64,000 bases of DNA from Pacificitalea manganoxidans (GTDB lineage: Bacteria > Pseudomonadota > Alphaproteobacteria > Rhodobacterales > Rhodobacteraceae), in NCBI RefSeq assembly GCF_002504165.1, contig NZ_CP021404.1:620001-684000 (forward strand). Direction: 5' to 3'. Below are positions 8,558 to 17,880 of this stretch, in pieces; position 1 is the first letter of the stretch, and each line of letters opens with the position of its first letter. The position numbers and the translations under genes were made by a program. Below the pieces are notes generated by a model. The model ran no database searches. It saw only the letters and a list, made by a program, of their open reading frames with translations, and was not told the origin of the DNA.

Positions 8558-9265
8558 ATGTGGCCACAGGCAGGAACGGTCCTCCGGGTCTTGGCGATTC
8601 TCGGTGCGGTCGCGGGCGGGACGGCGGTGTCCGCGGTGCAGGCGCAGCAATCGGCACCCGCGCCGCAGGCGGATCAACGCCCAGCCCCCAATCCCGAGCG
8701 TGGCCCGGATGCGGAAACATCCACGTCCCCCCCCACGCCCGCACCCGGCACGTCGCCGACCCCCGCAGCGCAGCCCGCGCCCGCCGAGCCCGCACCTGCG
8801 CCTGACGCGGCGGCCTCCGCCCCGGCCAAGGCCGAAGACCGCGGCCCGGTCACCAACCTGCCGCTGCCGCGCTACGTTTCGCTAAAGGCGTCAGAGGGCA
8901 ATGTGCGGCGGGGACCGTCCCTGACGCACCGGATCGACTGGGTGTTCAAGCGGCGCGACATGCCGTTGGAGGTAACCGCCGAATTCGGCCACTGGCGCCG
9001 GGTGCACGACCGCGACGGTGCCGGGGGCTGGGTGCATTATTCTCTGATCTCCGGCGTGCGCACGGTGGTGGTGGAGGCCGAGATGCTGGACCTGCGCGCC
9101 CAGCCCGAAGCAGGCGCGCCGGTCGTTGCCCGGGCACAGGCGGGCGTGATCGCCCGGCTTGGCGAATGCGCGGGCGGCTGGTGCCGGATCACCGCCGACG
9201 GCTACACCGGATGGGCGCCAACCTCGGCCATGTGGGGCGTAAAACCTGACGAGGAGCGCGAGTGA
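8558..9265 (+). CDS. secreted bacterial SH3-domain protein
   Basis: A 235-aa protein with an N-terminal signal peptide (hydrophobic LRVLAILGAVAGGTAVSAV, cleavage near AVQAQQ). A Pro/Ala-rich linker spans about residues 28-98, followed by two SH3-like repeats. The first starts at YVSLKASEGNVRRGPSLTH and contains WVFKRRDMPLEV and GGWVHYSLI. The second is MLDLRAQPEAGAPVVARAQAG with GWCRITADGYTGWAP. The pattern matches the SH3_4 family of Alphaproteobacteria, thought to bind the cell wall. A GAGAAAGAG element upstream supports this ATG over an in-frame GTG at 8528. Confidence 0.85.
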   Translation: MWPQAGTVLRVLAILGAVAGGTAVSAVQAQQSAPAPQADQRPAPNPERGPDAETSTSPPTPAPGTSPTPAAQPAPAEPAPAPDAAASAPAKAEDRGPVTNLPLPRYVSLKASEGNVRRGPSLTHRIDWVFKRRDMPLEVTAEFGHWRRVHDRDGAGGWVHYSLISGVRTVVVEAEMLDLRAQPEAGAPVVARAQAGVIARLGECAGGWCRITADGYTGWAPTSAMWGVKPDEERE

Positions 9266-10108
9266 TCACGCTTCGCGCAGCTGCCGTTCGGCACTGCTGC
9301 GCCGCCGTGCCGCGCGGATGAAGGCCAGCACGAACAGCAGCGTCATCGTCAACACCACCGTCGGTGCGGGCGCACTGTCGAGGTAGAAGCTCGCGTAGAC
9401 CCCGGTCAGCGATGCCCCGACCGAAATGGCGACCGCCGTTAGCAGCATCGTTCCGATCCGCCGGACCAGCAGAAACGCCGTCGCGCCGGGCGCAATCAGA
9501 AGCGCCACCGACAGGATGATCCCCACCGCCGTCAGCGCCGCCACGATGGTCAGAGACAGCCCGCCCAGCAGGCCATAATGCAGCCACCCGGTGCGCAGCC
9601 CGGAGGCGCGCGCCTGCGCGGGGTCAAAGGCATGCAGCACCAGATCCCGCCAGAACACGGCGATCAGCACGGTGATGACCAGCGCGATGGTTCCGACTTC
9701 GATCAGATCGGCGGCCGAGGTGCCCAGCATGTCGCCGAACAGCACATGATCGAGATGCATTTCCGTGGGGATGGCCACATACATCACCAGTCCCAGCGCG
9801 AACATGCCGGAAAATACGATCCCCATCACCGTGTCCTGCTTGATCCGGCTGTTACGGTCCAGATACCCGACCGCAAGCGAACACCCGATCCCGGCGGCAA
9901 AGGCCCCGATGGCCAGCGGCAGGCCCAACAGATAGGCCAGCACAATCCCCGGCAGCACGGCATGGCTCACCGCGTCGCCCATCAGGGACCAGCCCTTCAA
10001 CACCAGAAAACAACTGAGCAGGGCGCAAGGCATGGCCACGATGCCTGCAATGGCAAAGGCCTGCTGCATGAACGGCAACTGGAACGGCAGGATCAGCGTC
10101 TCGATCAT
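9266..10108 (-). CDS. sitD: manganese/iron ABC transporter, permease SitD
   Basis: A 280-aa member of the ZnuB/MntB permease family with 7-8 hydrophobic segments. The conserved segment SCFLVLKGWSLMGDAVSHAVLPGI contains the usual His, and TAVGIILSVALLIAPGATAFLL lies in the second half. The C-terminus is basic (RRRSSAERQLREA). It is the last gene of sitABCD, and its ATG overlaps the sitC stop (ATGA, 10105-10108). Its stop abuts the stop of the convergent SH3 gene with no spacing, so transcripts of the two genes must overlap. Confidence 0.9.
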   Translation of the reverse strand: MIETLILPFQLPFMQQAFAIAGIVAMPCALLSCFLVLKGWSLMGDAVSHAVLPGIVLAYLLGLPLAIGAFAAGIGCSLAVGYLDRNSRIKQDTVMGIVFSGMFALGLVMYVAIPTEMHLDHVLFGDMLGTSAADLIEVGTIALVITVLIAVFWRDLVLHAFDPAQARASGLRTGWLHYGLLGGLSLTIVAALTAVGIILSVALLIAPGATAFLLVRRIGTMLLTAVAISVGASLTGVYASFYLDSAPAPTVVLTMTLLFVLAFIRAARRRSSAERQLREA

Positions 10109-10989
10109 GGCCGCGCTCCCGGCGTGCGGGGTGTCGGGTCCGTCAGCGCCGCGCGTGCCCGGGCCCGCGCCGCGCGCACTCCATGCTTGGGCGCCCAGAC
10201 GAATGCCGCAAGGAAGAGCAGCGTTTGCAGGATCACGATGATGCCGCCGGTCGCCCCATTGAGGAAAAAGCTCGCATAGGCCCCGACCGCCGAGGTCACC
10301 GCCCCGATCAGCACCGCCAGCGTAATCAATCGCGGAAACCGGTCGGTCAGCAGATAGGCGGTGGCGCCGGGCGTAACGACAAGCGAGATGACCAGAAACG
10401 CGCCCACTGTCTGCAACGCGGCCACGGTCGACGCGGCGAGCAGCGCAAAGAACAGCACTTTCAGCCGGGTCGGGTTCAACCCGATGGACCATGCGTGGCT
10501 TTCGTCAAAGAAGGTGACCATCAGGTCTTTCCATTTCCAAGTCAGCACCGCCAGCGTCACCACGCCAATGACGGCAAGCTGCGCGGTATCAGCGGGGGAG
10601 ATCGCAAGTATATTGCCCAGCGTGATGGTCTGAATGTCGACGGAAACCGGCGATAGCGACACCATGAACAGCCCCAGCCCGAAGAAGGAGGTAAAGATCA
10701 GGCCGATCACGGTGTCCTCCTTCAGCCCCGTGCGCTGGGACAGAAACAGCATCGCCGCCGCTGCCAGTCCGCCCGACAAAAATGCGCCGAGCGCAAATGG
10801 CAGGCCCAGCATATAGGCCCCCGCGACGCCGGGGACGATCGAATGGCTCAGCGCGTCGCCGATCAGCGACCAGCCCTTCAGCATCAGAAAGGCCGACAAA
10901 AACGCGCAGACCGCGCCCACCAGCGCCGACACCCAGATCGCGGAAAACATGTAGCCGTAGCTGAACGGCATCAGCAGAAGATCGATCAT
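10105..10989 (-). CDS. sitC: manganese/iron ABC transporter, permease SitC
   Basis: This 294-aa protein is paralogous to the next gene: FLSAFLMLKGWSLIGDALSHSIVPGVAGAYMLGLPFALGAFL matches the same block of SitD. It has 7-8 transmembrane helices. The C-terminal tail is Arg/Ala-rich (AARARARAALTDPTPRTPG). Two distinct permease genes are typical of the SitABCD type of metal transporter, not of ZnuABC. The gap of 106 bp to sitB contains no obvious terminator. Confidence 0.9.
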   Translation of the reverse strand: MIDLLLMPFSYGYMFSAIWVSALVGAVCAFLSAFLMLKGWSLIGDALSHSIVPGVAGAYMLGLPFALGAFLSGGLAAAAMLFLSQRTGLKEDTVIGLIFTSFFGLGLFMVSLSPVSVDIQTITLGNILAISPADTAQLAVIGVVTLAVLTWKWKDLMVTFFDESHAWSIGLNPTRLKVLFFALLAASTVAALQTVGAFLVISLVVTPGATAYLLTDRFPRLITLAVLIGAVTSAVGAYASFFLNGATGGIIVILQTLLFLAAFVWAPKHGVRAARARARAALTDPTPRTPGARP

Positions 10990-11095
10990 TACGCGCGCTC
11001 CTGCCGCGATCTGCGGGCACCGCGCGCCGCAGTCTGTGCTAGGCGCGCAGGTCCGGTGCCGGGGGTGCGGGGCGTGGACGTGGCCAAGCGGCGGG

Positions 11096-12031
11096 TCATC
11101 GCTTCGGCTCCGTGTCCGCCGGTGTCGCCTCGGCGGGCGCGTCGGGCGTCTGTGACGCGGGCTCGTCCTGTTCGTGATACATCACGAAAGGCCGCTCGTC
11201 GTCCGACAGCACGGTGATTTGCCGGGTGTCGTGATCGTCGTCGTGGTGCAGTTCCGAGCCGCCCAGCGTGAAATGCCGCAGCACCCCACCAAAGGCATCC
11301 TGCAAATTGTCATGGGTGAAGGTCGTGGCGGTCGGCCCATGGGCCAGTACGGTGCCCCGGATCAGGACGGTGCGATCGCAGAATTCCGGCACCGAGCCCA
11401 AATTGTGGGTGGAGACCAGCATCACCCGGCCCTCGTCGCGCAGGTCGCGCAGCAACTGGGTGATCTGATCCTCGGTCTTGACGTCGACGCCGGTGAACGG
11501 CTCGTCCAGCAGAATGACCTGCCCATCCTGCGCCAGCGCCCGCGCAAGGAACACCCGTTTCTTCTGGCCGCCGGACAATTCACCGATCTGGCGGTGGCGG
11601 AACGCGTCCATGCCGACCCGCTCTAGCGCGCGTGTCACCGCCGCCCGGTCAGCGGCCCGGGCCCGGCGCAGCGGTCCCATATGCCCATAGCGGCCCATCA
11701 TCACCACGTCTTCGACCAAGACCGGGAAGGACCAGTCGACCTCCTCCGATTGCGGGACATAGGCCACAAGGTTCGCTTTCAGCGCCGCGCGCACCGGCTG
11801 GCCCAGAATGGTGATCTCCCCCTTGGCAAGCCGGACGAAGCCCATGATCGCCTTGAACAGCGTCGATTTTCCCGCGCCATTGACCCCGACCAGCGCCGTG
11901 ATCGTGCCGCGCGGGATGTCGAAACTGGCGTCGTTCAGCGCGGTGTGGCCGTTACGATAGGTGACCGTGATGTCGTCGACGACCAGCCCTGACTGGGACG
12001 CGGCGGCGGAGGGCGTGAAATCGAGGCTCAT
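11096..12031 (-). CDS. sitB: manganese/iron ABC transporter, ATPase SitB
   Basis: A 311-aa ABC ATPase with Walker [11 protein letters not shown], signature [17 protein letters not shown], Walker B VILLDEPF and the switch His in STHNLG. After the ATPase core (to about 245) there is an unusual acidic/His-rich tail (ELHHDDDHD near residues 258-266) and a Pro/Ala-rich end. The His-Asp cluster could bind metal, but that is only a suggestion. The start overlaps the sitA stop by 4 bp. Confidence 0.9.
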   Translation of the reverse strand: MSLDFTPSAAASQSGLVVDDITVTYRNGHTALNDASFDIPRGTITALVGVNGAGKSTLFKAIMGFVRLAKGEITILGQPVRAALKANLVAYVPQSEEVDWSFPVLVEDVVMMGRYGHMGPLRRARAADRAAVTRALERVGMDAFRHRQIGELSGGQKKRVFLARALAQDGQVILLDEPFTGVDVKTEDQITQLLRDLRDEGRVMLVSTHNLGSVPEFCDRTVLIRGTVLAHGPTATTFTHDNLQDAFGGVLRHFTLGGSELHHDDDHDTRQITVLSDDERPFVMYHEQDEPASQTPDAPAEATPADTEPKR

Positions 12032-12945
12032 TGTTCCAGCCCCTGCGCGATGGTTTCGACGGTGACCCGCAGCAGATCGAGATAGGTCGGCACCGGCCCA
12101 TCCGCCGCGCTGAGGCTGTCGACATAAAGCACCCCGCCATAGCGCGCGCCGGTTTCGCGGGCGATCTGCTCGGCCGGGCGGGCGGAGACGGTGCTTTCGG
12201 AAAATACTGCCGGGATGTCATGCGCGCGCACCGCGTCGATCACCCGGCGCACCTGCTGCGGCGTGCCCTGACCATCGGCGTTGATCGGCCACAGATACAA
12301 CTCCTGCATGCCGAAATCGCGCGCGAGGTAGGAAAACGCGCCTTCCGAGGTGACAAGCCAGCGACGCGCGGTGGGGATCGCCTCGATCCGGGCACGCAGC
12401 GGGGCGAGCGCCTCCGCGATCCGGGCCTTGTAGCTTTCGGCATTGGCGCGATAGGCGGCGGCGTTGTCGGGGTCATGCTCGGCCAGCGCACGTGCGATGT
12501 TGTCGACATAGATTTCCGCACCGCTCAGGGCCATCCATGCATGGGGGTTCGGTTTGCCCGAATAGGGGCCCTCGCCGATGCCGATGGGCTCGACCCCGTC
12601 CGAGATCACAACCGACGGCACCTCGCCCATGTTTTCAAAGAACTGCGCGAACCACAGTTCCAGATTAAGACCGTTCCACAGGACCAGATCGGCATCACGC
12701 GCCGACAGGATATCGCGCGGGGTCGGCTGATAATTATGGATCTCAGCACCCGGCTTGGTGATGGAAACCACGTCGGCCAGATCGCCCGCCACATTGCGGG
12801 CCATGTCGGCAATCACGGTAAAGGTCGTGGCGACCTTCAGCCGTGGGGCGTCATCGGCGGCGCGGGCGGGCAGCGTGGCGGCGATCGCAAGAGCCATCGC
12901 GGCAAGGAGGGAGCGGATCAGGGGCAGGGCGATCTGGCGGGGCAT
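12028..12945 (-). CDS. sitA: manganese/iron ABC transporter, periplasmic binding protein SitA
   Basis: A 305-aa cluster A-I (ZnuA/PsaA family) binding protein. It has a signal peptide of about 29 residues ([17 protein letters not shown]). The four expected metal ligands are visible: His in [13 protein letters not shown], His in [11 protein letters not shown], Glu in [11 protein letters not shown] and Asp in [11 protein letters not shown]. The lack of a His-rich loop argues against zinc-specific ZnuA and for Mn/Fe. It is the first gene of sitABCD, and upstream lie a near-consensus promoter and a Mur/Fur-like palindrome. Confidence 0.92.
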   Translation of the reverse strand: MPRQIALPLIRSLLAAMALAIAATLPARAADDAPRLKVATTFTVIADMARNVAGDLADVVSITKPGAEIHNYQPTPRDILSARDADLVLWNGLNLELWFAQFFENMGEVPSVVISDGVEPIGIGEGPYSGKPNPHAWMALSGAEIYVDNIARALAEHDPDNAAAYRANAESYKARIAEALAPLRARIEAIPTARRWLVTSEGAFSYLARDFGMQELYLWPINADGQGTPQQVRRVIDAVRAHDIPAVFSESTVSARPAEQIARETGARYGGVLYVDSLSAADGPVPTYLDLLRVTVETIAQGLEQ

Positions 12946-13002
12946 TGGGCTTCGCTTTCTGGTCGCGCGGTCAGGACCGGTCGGGGGGCAACTTAGCTGC
13001 GG

Positions 13003-13030
13003 ACTATGATCGAGTTACGGCGCGTGTCAA
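13003..13030 (-). promoter_or_regulatory. probable sigma-70-type promoter of sitABCD
   Basis: Read on the minus strand, a perfect -35 TTGACA (13025-13030) is followed after 16 nt by CATAGT (13003-13008), 4 of 6 matches to the -10 consensus. It lies 58 bp upstream of the sitA start and directly downstream of the Mur-like palindrome. Confidence 0.55.
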
Positions 13031-13034
13031 TGCA

Positions 13035-13053
13035 GTTGAGAATTATTTGCAAC
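13035..13053. promoter_or_regulatory. Mur/Fur-type operator upstream of sitA
   Basis: The 19-bp sequence GTTGAGAATTATTTGCAAC is an imperfect palindrome of the form GTTGnnAATnATTnnCAAC. The right half (ATTTGCAAC) is the half-site expected for manganese-uptake regulator (Mur) boxes in Alphaproteobacteria, which control sitABCD. It sits 4 bp upstream of the -35 box. Mn(II)-dependent repression is inferred from family knowledge. Confidence 0.7.
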
Positions 13054-13209
13054 TGGCGGCGCCGGGCCGCTTGCCTCGTTCTGGCGCAAGATGCCGCAAG
13101 ATCAGGCACAAAGCGCCAGGATTTATTCTTTCCCGATGGCAGGGGGGCCGCTAGGCTTTCGGTCATATGAGCGCGGAAAAGAGCCGCGCCATCAGTTTGG
13201 GAGGACTAC

Positions 13210-14220
13210 ATGACCAAGATGCTGACCGCAGCGGCCACCGCCGCGCTGACCGTTGCCTTTGCCACCGAGGCGATGGCGACCGAATGGAACGTCTCGCTCT
13301 GGGGCAAGCGTCGCGCCTTTACCGAGCATGTCGAGAAGCTCGCGGAATTGGTGAGCGAAAAGACCAATGGCGAATTCACCCTGAACCTGTCCTATGGCGG
13401 GCTGAGCAAGAACACCGAGAACCTCGATGGCATTTCCATCGGCGCGTTCGAGATGGCCCAGTTCTGTGCGGGCTATCACGCGGACAAGAACCCCTCGATC
13501 ACCGTGCTGGAACTGCCGTTCCTCGGTGTCGACAGCCTTGAGACCGAGGTGGAGCTGAGCCAGGCCGTCTATGCGCACCCGGCGGTGCAGGAGGATCTGG
13601 CGCGCTGGAACGCCACGCTGCTGATGCCTTCGCCGATGCCGCAATACAATATCGTAGGGCTGGGCGACGCGCCCAAGAGCCTTGAGGATTTCGAGGGGCT
13701 TCAGGTCCGCGCCACAGGCGGCATCGGGGAGGCAATGTCCGCCGTTGGTGCCGTGCCGACGTCCATGTCCGCGTCCGAGGTGCGTCAGGCGATGGATAGC
13801 GGCGTGATCAAGGCCGCGTCCTTTGCGCCGCATGCGCATATGTCCTTCGGCACCGTCGAGAACGCGACATGGTGGACCACCAATCTCGATCCCGGCACCG
13901 TGAACTGCCCGGTGGTGGTGAACACCGATGCGCTCGACGATCTGAGCGACGAACACCGCGAGGCGCTTCTGGGCTCCGTCGATGAGGCGCTCGACCATTA
14001 CATCACCTATTACAACGACGAGACGATGGCCAAATGGGGCCCGCTGCTAGACGATAAGGGCATCGAGCAGGTGACCTTTGACGACGCGGCGCTGGAGCAA
14101 TTCCGCGAGCGTGTGGCCGGCCCTGCCGCGACCGCATGGGTCGAAGAAAACTCCGCCCGTGGTCTGCCTGCGCAGGAATTGCTGGACCTCGTGCAGGGTA
14201 AGCTGGCCGAAGGCAGCTAA
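13210..14220 (+). CDS. TRAP transporter solute-binding protein (DctP family)
   Basis: This 336-aa protein has a signal peptide ending near ATEAMATEW. The DctP fold is recognisable from FTEHVEKLAELVSEKTNGEF and LEDFEGLQVRATGGIGEAMSAVGAVPTSMSASEVRQAMDSGVI. The Arg in VRATG is the residue that usually binds the substrate carboxylate. A GGAGGAC ribosome binding site precedes the ATG. The substrate is unknown; the family mostly takes organic acids. A strong hairpin follows the gene before the two membrane subunits. Confidence 0.9.
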   Translation: MTKMLTAAATAALTVAFATEAMATEWNVSLWGKRRAFTEHVEKLAELVSEKTNGEFTLNLSYGGLSKNTENLDGISIGAFEMAQFCAGYHADKNPSITVLELPFLGVDSLETEVELSQAVYAHPAVQEDLARWNATLLMPSPMPQYNIVGLGDAPKSLEDFEGLQVRATGGIGEAMSAVGAVPTSMSASEVRQAMDSGVIKAASFAPHAHMSFGTVENATWWTTNLDPGTVNCPVVVNTDALDDLSDEHREALLGSVDEALDHYITYYNDETMAKWGPLLDDKGIEQVTFDDAALEQFRERVAGPAATAWVEENSARGLPAQELLDLVQGKLAEGS

Positions 14221-14236
14221 TCCCGCCTGACGAACC

Positions 14237-14269
14237 GGGGCAGGGGCGCGGAGATCGCGTGCCTGCCCC
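14237..14269 (+). promoter_or_regulatory. intercistronic hairpin between TRAP dctP- and dctQ-like genes
   Basis: GGGGCAGG (14237-14244) pairs with CCTGCCCC (14262-14269), and an inner GCGCG/CGCGT stem extends it. It lies 17 bp after the binding-protein stop and has no U-tract. Such stems commonly protect the binding-protein mRNA or attenuate transcription into the permease genes, giving more binding protein than membrane subunits. Confidence 0.55.
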
Positions 14270-14320
14270 GCCTTCGCTGACCCTACTTCCGCTTCACCGC
14301 ACAGCCAAGGAGACGCGCCG

Positions 14321-14989
14321 ATGGCAGGTGCCTCATCCGTCCTTGAGGACGGCTCGACCCTGAGCCGGCTTGACCGGACCCTGTTCCGTATCGAAACCGT
14401 AATGGCGCTGGTCTCCGGGCTGGCGGTGTTCTCGCTTATGCTGCTGGCGGTGTTGAGCGTCGGTGGGCGCCATGCGCTGAACCAACCGCTGCCCGGCTAT
14501 GTCGACTGGATTCAGCAGGCGATGCCGGTGATCGCGGTGTTCGGGGTGGCCTATGTGCAGCGGCTGGGCGGCCATATCCGCATGGATATCGTCGTGGGTA
14601 ACCTGAAGGGCCGCGCGTTGTGGAGCGTCGAATTTCTGTCGACGCTGGTAGTGCTGATCCTCGCCGTGCTGCTGGTCTGGGGCAGCTGGGCGCATTTCGC
14701 CCGCAGTTTCGATTTCTCCCAGCCGATGTGGAGCCGTGATTCGAGCTTTGACATTCGGCTGCCGCTCTGGCCTGCAAAGCTAGTCGTGCCGGTGGCGCTG
14801 GCGGTGCTGTGCCTGCGCTTGACGCTGCAACTCTGGGCCTATGGCCGCGCCATCGTGCTGGGCCTGAGCGAGCCGGTGGCCGTGCCGCTGATCGAGGATG
14901 CCGCGACCCAAGCCGCCGCCGAGGCCGAAACCGTGTCCGGCTTCGATGACGCGGATGACACAATGACTGACCGGCGGGGGCTGCGCTGA
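14321..14989 (+). CDS. TRAP transporter small permease (DctQ family)
   Basis: A 222-aa membrane protein with four hydrophobic segments: MALVSGLAVFSLMLLAVLSV, AMPVIAVFGVAYV, FLSTLVVLILAVLLVWGSW and KLVVPVALAVLCLRLTL. It contains the DctQ motif YVQRLGGHIRMDIV. An acidic C-terminal tail of about 35 residues extends beyond the usual family end. Its stop overlaps the start of the large permease (TGATG). Confidence 0.88.
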   Translation: MAGASSVLEDGSTLSRLDRTLFRIETVMALVSGLAVFSLMLLAVLSVGGRHALNQPLPGYVDWIQQAMPVIAVFGVAYVQRLGGHIRMDIVVGNLKGRALWSVEFLSTLVVLILAVLLVWGSWAHFARSFDFSQPMWSRDSSFDIRLPLWPAKLVVPVALAVLCLRLTLQLWAYGRAIVLGLSEPVAVPLIEDAATQAAAEAETVSGFDDADDTMTDRRGLR

Positions 14990-16404
14990 TGGAACCGCTC
15001 GATATTGGATTGATCGTCACCGGCATCCTGCTGCTGCTGGTCGTGCTGGGCACGCGGGTGGCCTTTGCCGCCGCCATGTGCGGCATGATCGGGCTGATCT
15101 GGATTTTCTGGTCGAAGAAGGGCTACGACCCGGCGGAATTCACATGGGCCCTGACCGTGGCGACCAAGACCGCCGGGCAGGTGCCGCATTCCAAGGTCGC
15201 AAGTCAGGCGCTGTCGCTGATCCCGACCTTTATCCTGATCGGCTATCTGGCCTATTACGCGGGGCTGACCAAGGCGCTGTTCACCGCAGCGAAGCGCTGG
15301 GTCGGCTGGCTGCCGGGCGGGCTTGGCGTCTCCACCGTCTTTGCCACCGCCGGTTTTGCCGCCGTGTCGGGGGCGTCCGTCGCCACCTCTGCCGTGTTCG
15401 CGCGCATCGCCATCCCCGAGATGCTGGAAGAAGGCTATGACCGCCGCTTCGCCGCCGGGGTGGTGGCCGCGGCGGGCACGCTGGCCTCGCTGATCCCACC
15501 GTCCGCGATCCTTGTGATCTATGCGATCATCGTCGAACAGGACGTGGGCGCGCTGCTGCTTGCGGGGTTCCTGCCGGGGGCGTTCTCGGCGGTGATCTAC
15601 GGCTCGATGGTCGTCATCATGGCGATGGTCTGGAAGAAGCTCGGCCCCCCGGTGCGGGGTTTCACATGGGGCGACCGGTTCCGCGCGCTGCCCGGCGCGC
15701 TGCCGATCTTTGCCGTGATCCTGCTCATCATCCTGTTCATCTACAACCCGTTCGGCGGGGATGCATGGGGCACGCCGACCGAAGGCGGGGCGCTGGGTGC
15801 GTTCCTGATCTTTGTCATCGCGCTGGTGCGCGGGATGCGCTGGCGGGAGTTTAAATCCGCACTGCTGGAAACCGCAAAACTGTCGGTGATGATCTTTACC
15901 ATCATCTGGGGCGTGCTGATCTATGTCCGGTTTCTGGGCTTTGCCGATCTGCCGGGCGCGTTTTCCGACTGGATCGGCGGGCTGGAACAGTCCCCGATGA
16001 TGACCTTCATCCTGATCCTGCTGGCCTATGCCGTGCTGGGGATGTTCATGGATGCAATCGGAATGCTGTTGCTGACGCTGCCTATCGTGTTTCCGGCGGT
16101 GATCGCGCTCAATGGCGGGGTCGGCGTCTCGGCGGCGGACAGCGCTTTCGGGATGAACGACATCGGCTGCGCGATCTGGTTCGGCATCATCGTGGTCAAG
16201 ATGGCGGAGCTCTGTCTCATCACGCCGCCTATCGGACTCAATTGCTTTGTGGTGGCGGGCGTGCGGCCTGATATCTCGGTGCAGGATGTGTTCCGCGGCA
16301 CCGCGCCGTTCTTCGTGGCCGATGCGCTGACCATCGCGGGGCTGATCGCGTTTCCTGCGATCGTCCTCTATCTGCCGGGGCAGGTTCTGAACCTCGGGCT
16401 ATAG
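14989..16404 (+). CDS. TRAP transporter large permease (DctM family)
   Basis: A 471-aa protein with about 12 transmembrane segments. DctM hallmarks include ATAGFAAVSGASVATSAVFARIAIPEMLEEGYDRRFAAGVVAAAGTLASLIPPSAILVIYAIIVEQ and, near the C-terminus, ITPPIGLNCFVVAGVRPDISVQDVFRG. It forms the Na+-coupled transport channel with the small subunit. The three-gene order P-Q-M is canonical. A strong bidirectional-looking terminator follows. Confidence 0.93.
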   Translation: MEPLDIGLIVTGILLLLVVLGTRVAFAAAMCGMIGLIWIFWSKKGYDPAEFTWALTVATKTAGQVPHSKVASQALSLIPTFILIGYLAYYAGLTKALFTAAKRWVGWLPGGLGVSTVFATAGFAAVSGASVATSAVFARIAIPEMLEEGYDRRFAAGVVAAAGTLASLIPPSAILVIYAIIVEQDVGALLLAGFLPGAFSAVIYGSMVVIMAMVWKKLGPPVRGFTWGDRFRALPGALPIFAVILLIILFIYNPFGGDAWGTPTEGGALGAFLIFVIALVRGMRWREFKSALLETAKLSVMIFTIIWGVLIYVRFLGFADLPGAFSDWIGGLEQSPMMTFILILLAYAVLGMFMDAIGMLLLTLPIVFPAVIALNGGVGVSAADSAFGMNDIGCAIWFGIIVVKMAELCLITPPIGLNCFVVAGVRPDISVQDVFRGTAPFFVADALTIAGLIAFPAIVLYLPGQVLNLGL

Positions 16405-16417
16405 TCGCATGTCCTCA

Positions 16418-16461
16418 AACGGCCTCATAATCGGGCATTTATGCCAAATTATGAGGCCGTT
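16418..16461 (+). terminator. terminator after the TRAP operon
   Basis: A perfect 14-bp stem (AACGGCCTCATAAT at 16418-16431, its complement at 16448-16461) surrounds a second small stem GGCAT/ATGCC. It is followed by GTTCATTTTT. It lies 13 bp after the stop of the TRAP large permease and separates that operon from urtABCDE. Confidence 0.85.
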
Positions 16462-16597
16462 GTTCATTTTTCGGGCGATTTCTGCGGCTGTTCACGGGAA
16501 ATAAGCCACGAATCCGAGACGCCCCGGCTCGATTTTTTCATACCCCTAGCGTCGCGTCTCGAATTGGGAGAGGCGCACGAACAGGGGAAAATGTGAT

Positions 16598-17863
16598 ATG
16601 ATTAAAAAACTTTTGGCCACTGTCGCCATGACCGGGGCACTGGCGCCGATGGCGCAGGCCGACATCAATGTCGGTGTTTTGCATTCGTTGTCCGGCACGA
16701 TGGCCATTTCCGAGACCACGCTGAAAGACACCGTGCTGATGCTGATCGAGCAGCAGAACGCCAAAGGCGGCCTGCTCGGCGAGCAATTGGTGCCCGTGGT
16801 CGTCGATCCCGCATCCGACTGGCCGCTCTTTGCCGAAAAGGCGCGCGAGCTTCTGTCCGTGCAGGAGGTCGATGTGATCTTTGGCGGCTGGACGTCCGTC
16901 AGCCGTAAATCCGTCCTGCCGGTGATCGAAGAACTCAACGGCCTGATGTTCTACCCCGTTCAGTATGAGGGCGAAGAAAGCTCCAAGAACGTGTTCTACA
17001 CCGGCGCCGCCCCCAACCAGCAGGCGATTCCGGCCACCGATTATTTCCTTGATGAACTGGGCGTTGAAAAATTCGCCCTGCTCGGCACCGACTACGTCTA
17101 CCCGCGCACTACGAACAAGATCCTCGAGGCCTACCTGAAGGACAAGGGCATCGCGGAAGAGGACATTTTCGTCAACTACACCCCCTTCGGCCATTCCGAC
17201 TGGTCCAAGATCGTCGCCGATGTCGTGGCACTGGGCGCCGATGGTAAAAAGGTCGGCGTGATCTCTACCATCAACGGTGACGCGAATATCGGCTTCTACA
17301 AGGAGCTGGCCGCCGCTGGCGTGTCCGCCGATGACATCCCCGTCGTGGCCTTCTCGGTCGGTGAAGAGGAACTGTCGGGGCTCGACACCTCCAACCTCGT
17401 CGGTCACCTCGCCGCGTGGAATTACTTCCAGTCCGCCGAATCCGACGCCAACGACGAATTCGTCGCGGCATGGAAGGAATACGCGGGTGAAGAGCGTGTG
17501 ACCAACGACCCGATGGAAGCGACGATGATCGGCTTCAACATGTGGGTGAAGGCGGTCGAAGCGGCCGGCACCACCGATGTCGATGCCGTGCGCGCCGAGA
17601 TGTATGGCCTCGAAGTGCCGAACCTGACCGGCGGCACCGCCGTCATGCTGCCCAACCACCACCTCGCCAAGCCGGTCCTGATCGGTGAGATCCTCGAGGA
17701 TGGCCAGTTCGACATCATCTCCCAGACCGAAGAAGTGCCGGGCGATGCATGGACCGACTTCCTGCCCGAATCCGCGGTGCTGAAGTCCGATTGGCAGGAA
17801 CTGGAATGCGGTATGTATAACACCGAGACCTCCACCTGCGTGCAGATCAAGTCGAACTACTGA
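16598..17863 (+). CDS. urtA: urea ABC transporter, substrate-binding protein UrtA
   Basis: A 421-aa type I periplasmic binding protein with a signal peptide (MIKKLLATVAMTGALAPMAQA). It carries UrtA-typical blocks: INVGVLHSLSGTMAISETTL, VDVIFGGWTSVSRKSVLPVIEE and FYPVQYEGEESSKNVFYTGAAPNQQ. Later blocks are LLGTDYVYPRTTNKI and VVAFSVGEEELSG, and the C-terminus is CVQIKSNY. It binds urea with high affinity for the downstream UrtBCDE. No urease genes appear in the window. A GC-rich hairpin separates it from urtB. Confidence 0.95.
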   Translation: MIKKLLATVAMTGALAPMAQADINVGVLHSLSGTMAISETTLKDTVLMLIEQQNAKGGLLGEQLVPVVVDPASDWPLFAEKARELLSVQEVDVIFGGWTSVSRKSVLPVIEELNGLMFYPVQYEGEESSKNVFYTGAAPNQQAIPATDYFLDELGVEKFALLGTDYVYPRTTNKILEAYLKDKGIAEEDIFVNYTPFGHSDWSKIVADVVALGADGKKVGVISTINGDANIGFYKELAAAGVSADDIPVVAFSVGEEELSGLDTSNLVGHLAAWNYFQSAESDANDEFVAAWKEYAGEERVTNDPMEATMIGFNMWVKAVEAAGTTDVDAVRAEMYGLEVPNLTGGTAVMLPNHHLAKPVLIGEILEDGQFDIISQTEEVPGDAWTDFLPESAVLKSDWQELECGMYNTETSTCVQIKSNY

Positions 17864-17880
17864 TCGCCCGCTGACACGCG

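Noticed and set aside
9266-12945. Zinc transporter ZnuABC
   Set aside because: There are two separate permease genes, the binding protein lacks the His-rich loop, and the operator is Mur-like, not Zur-like.
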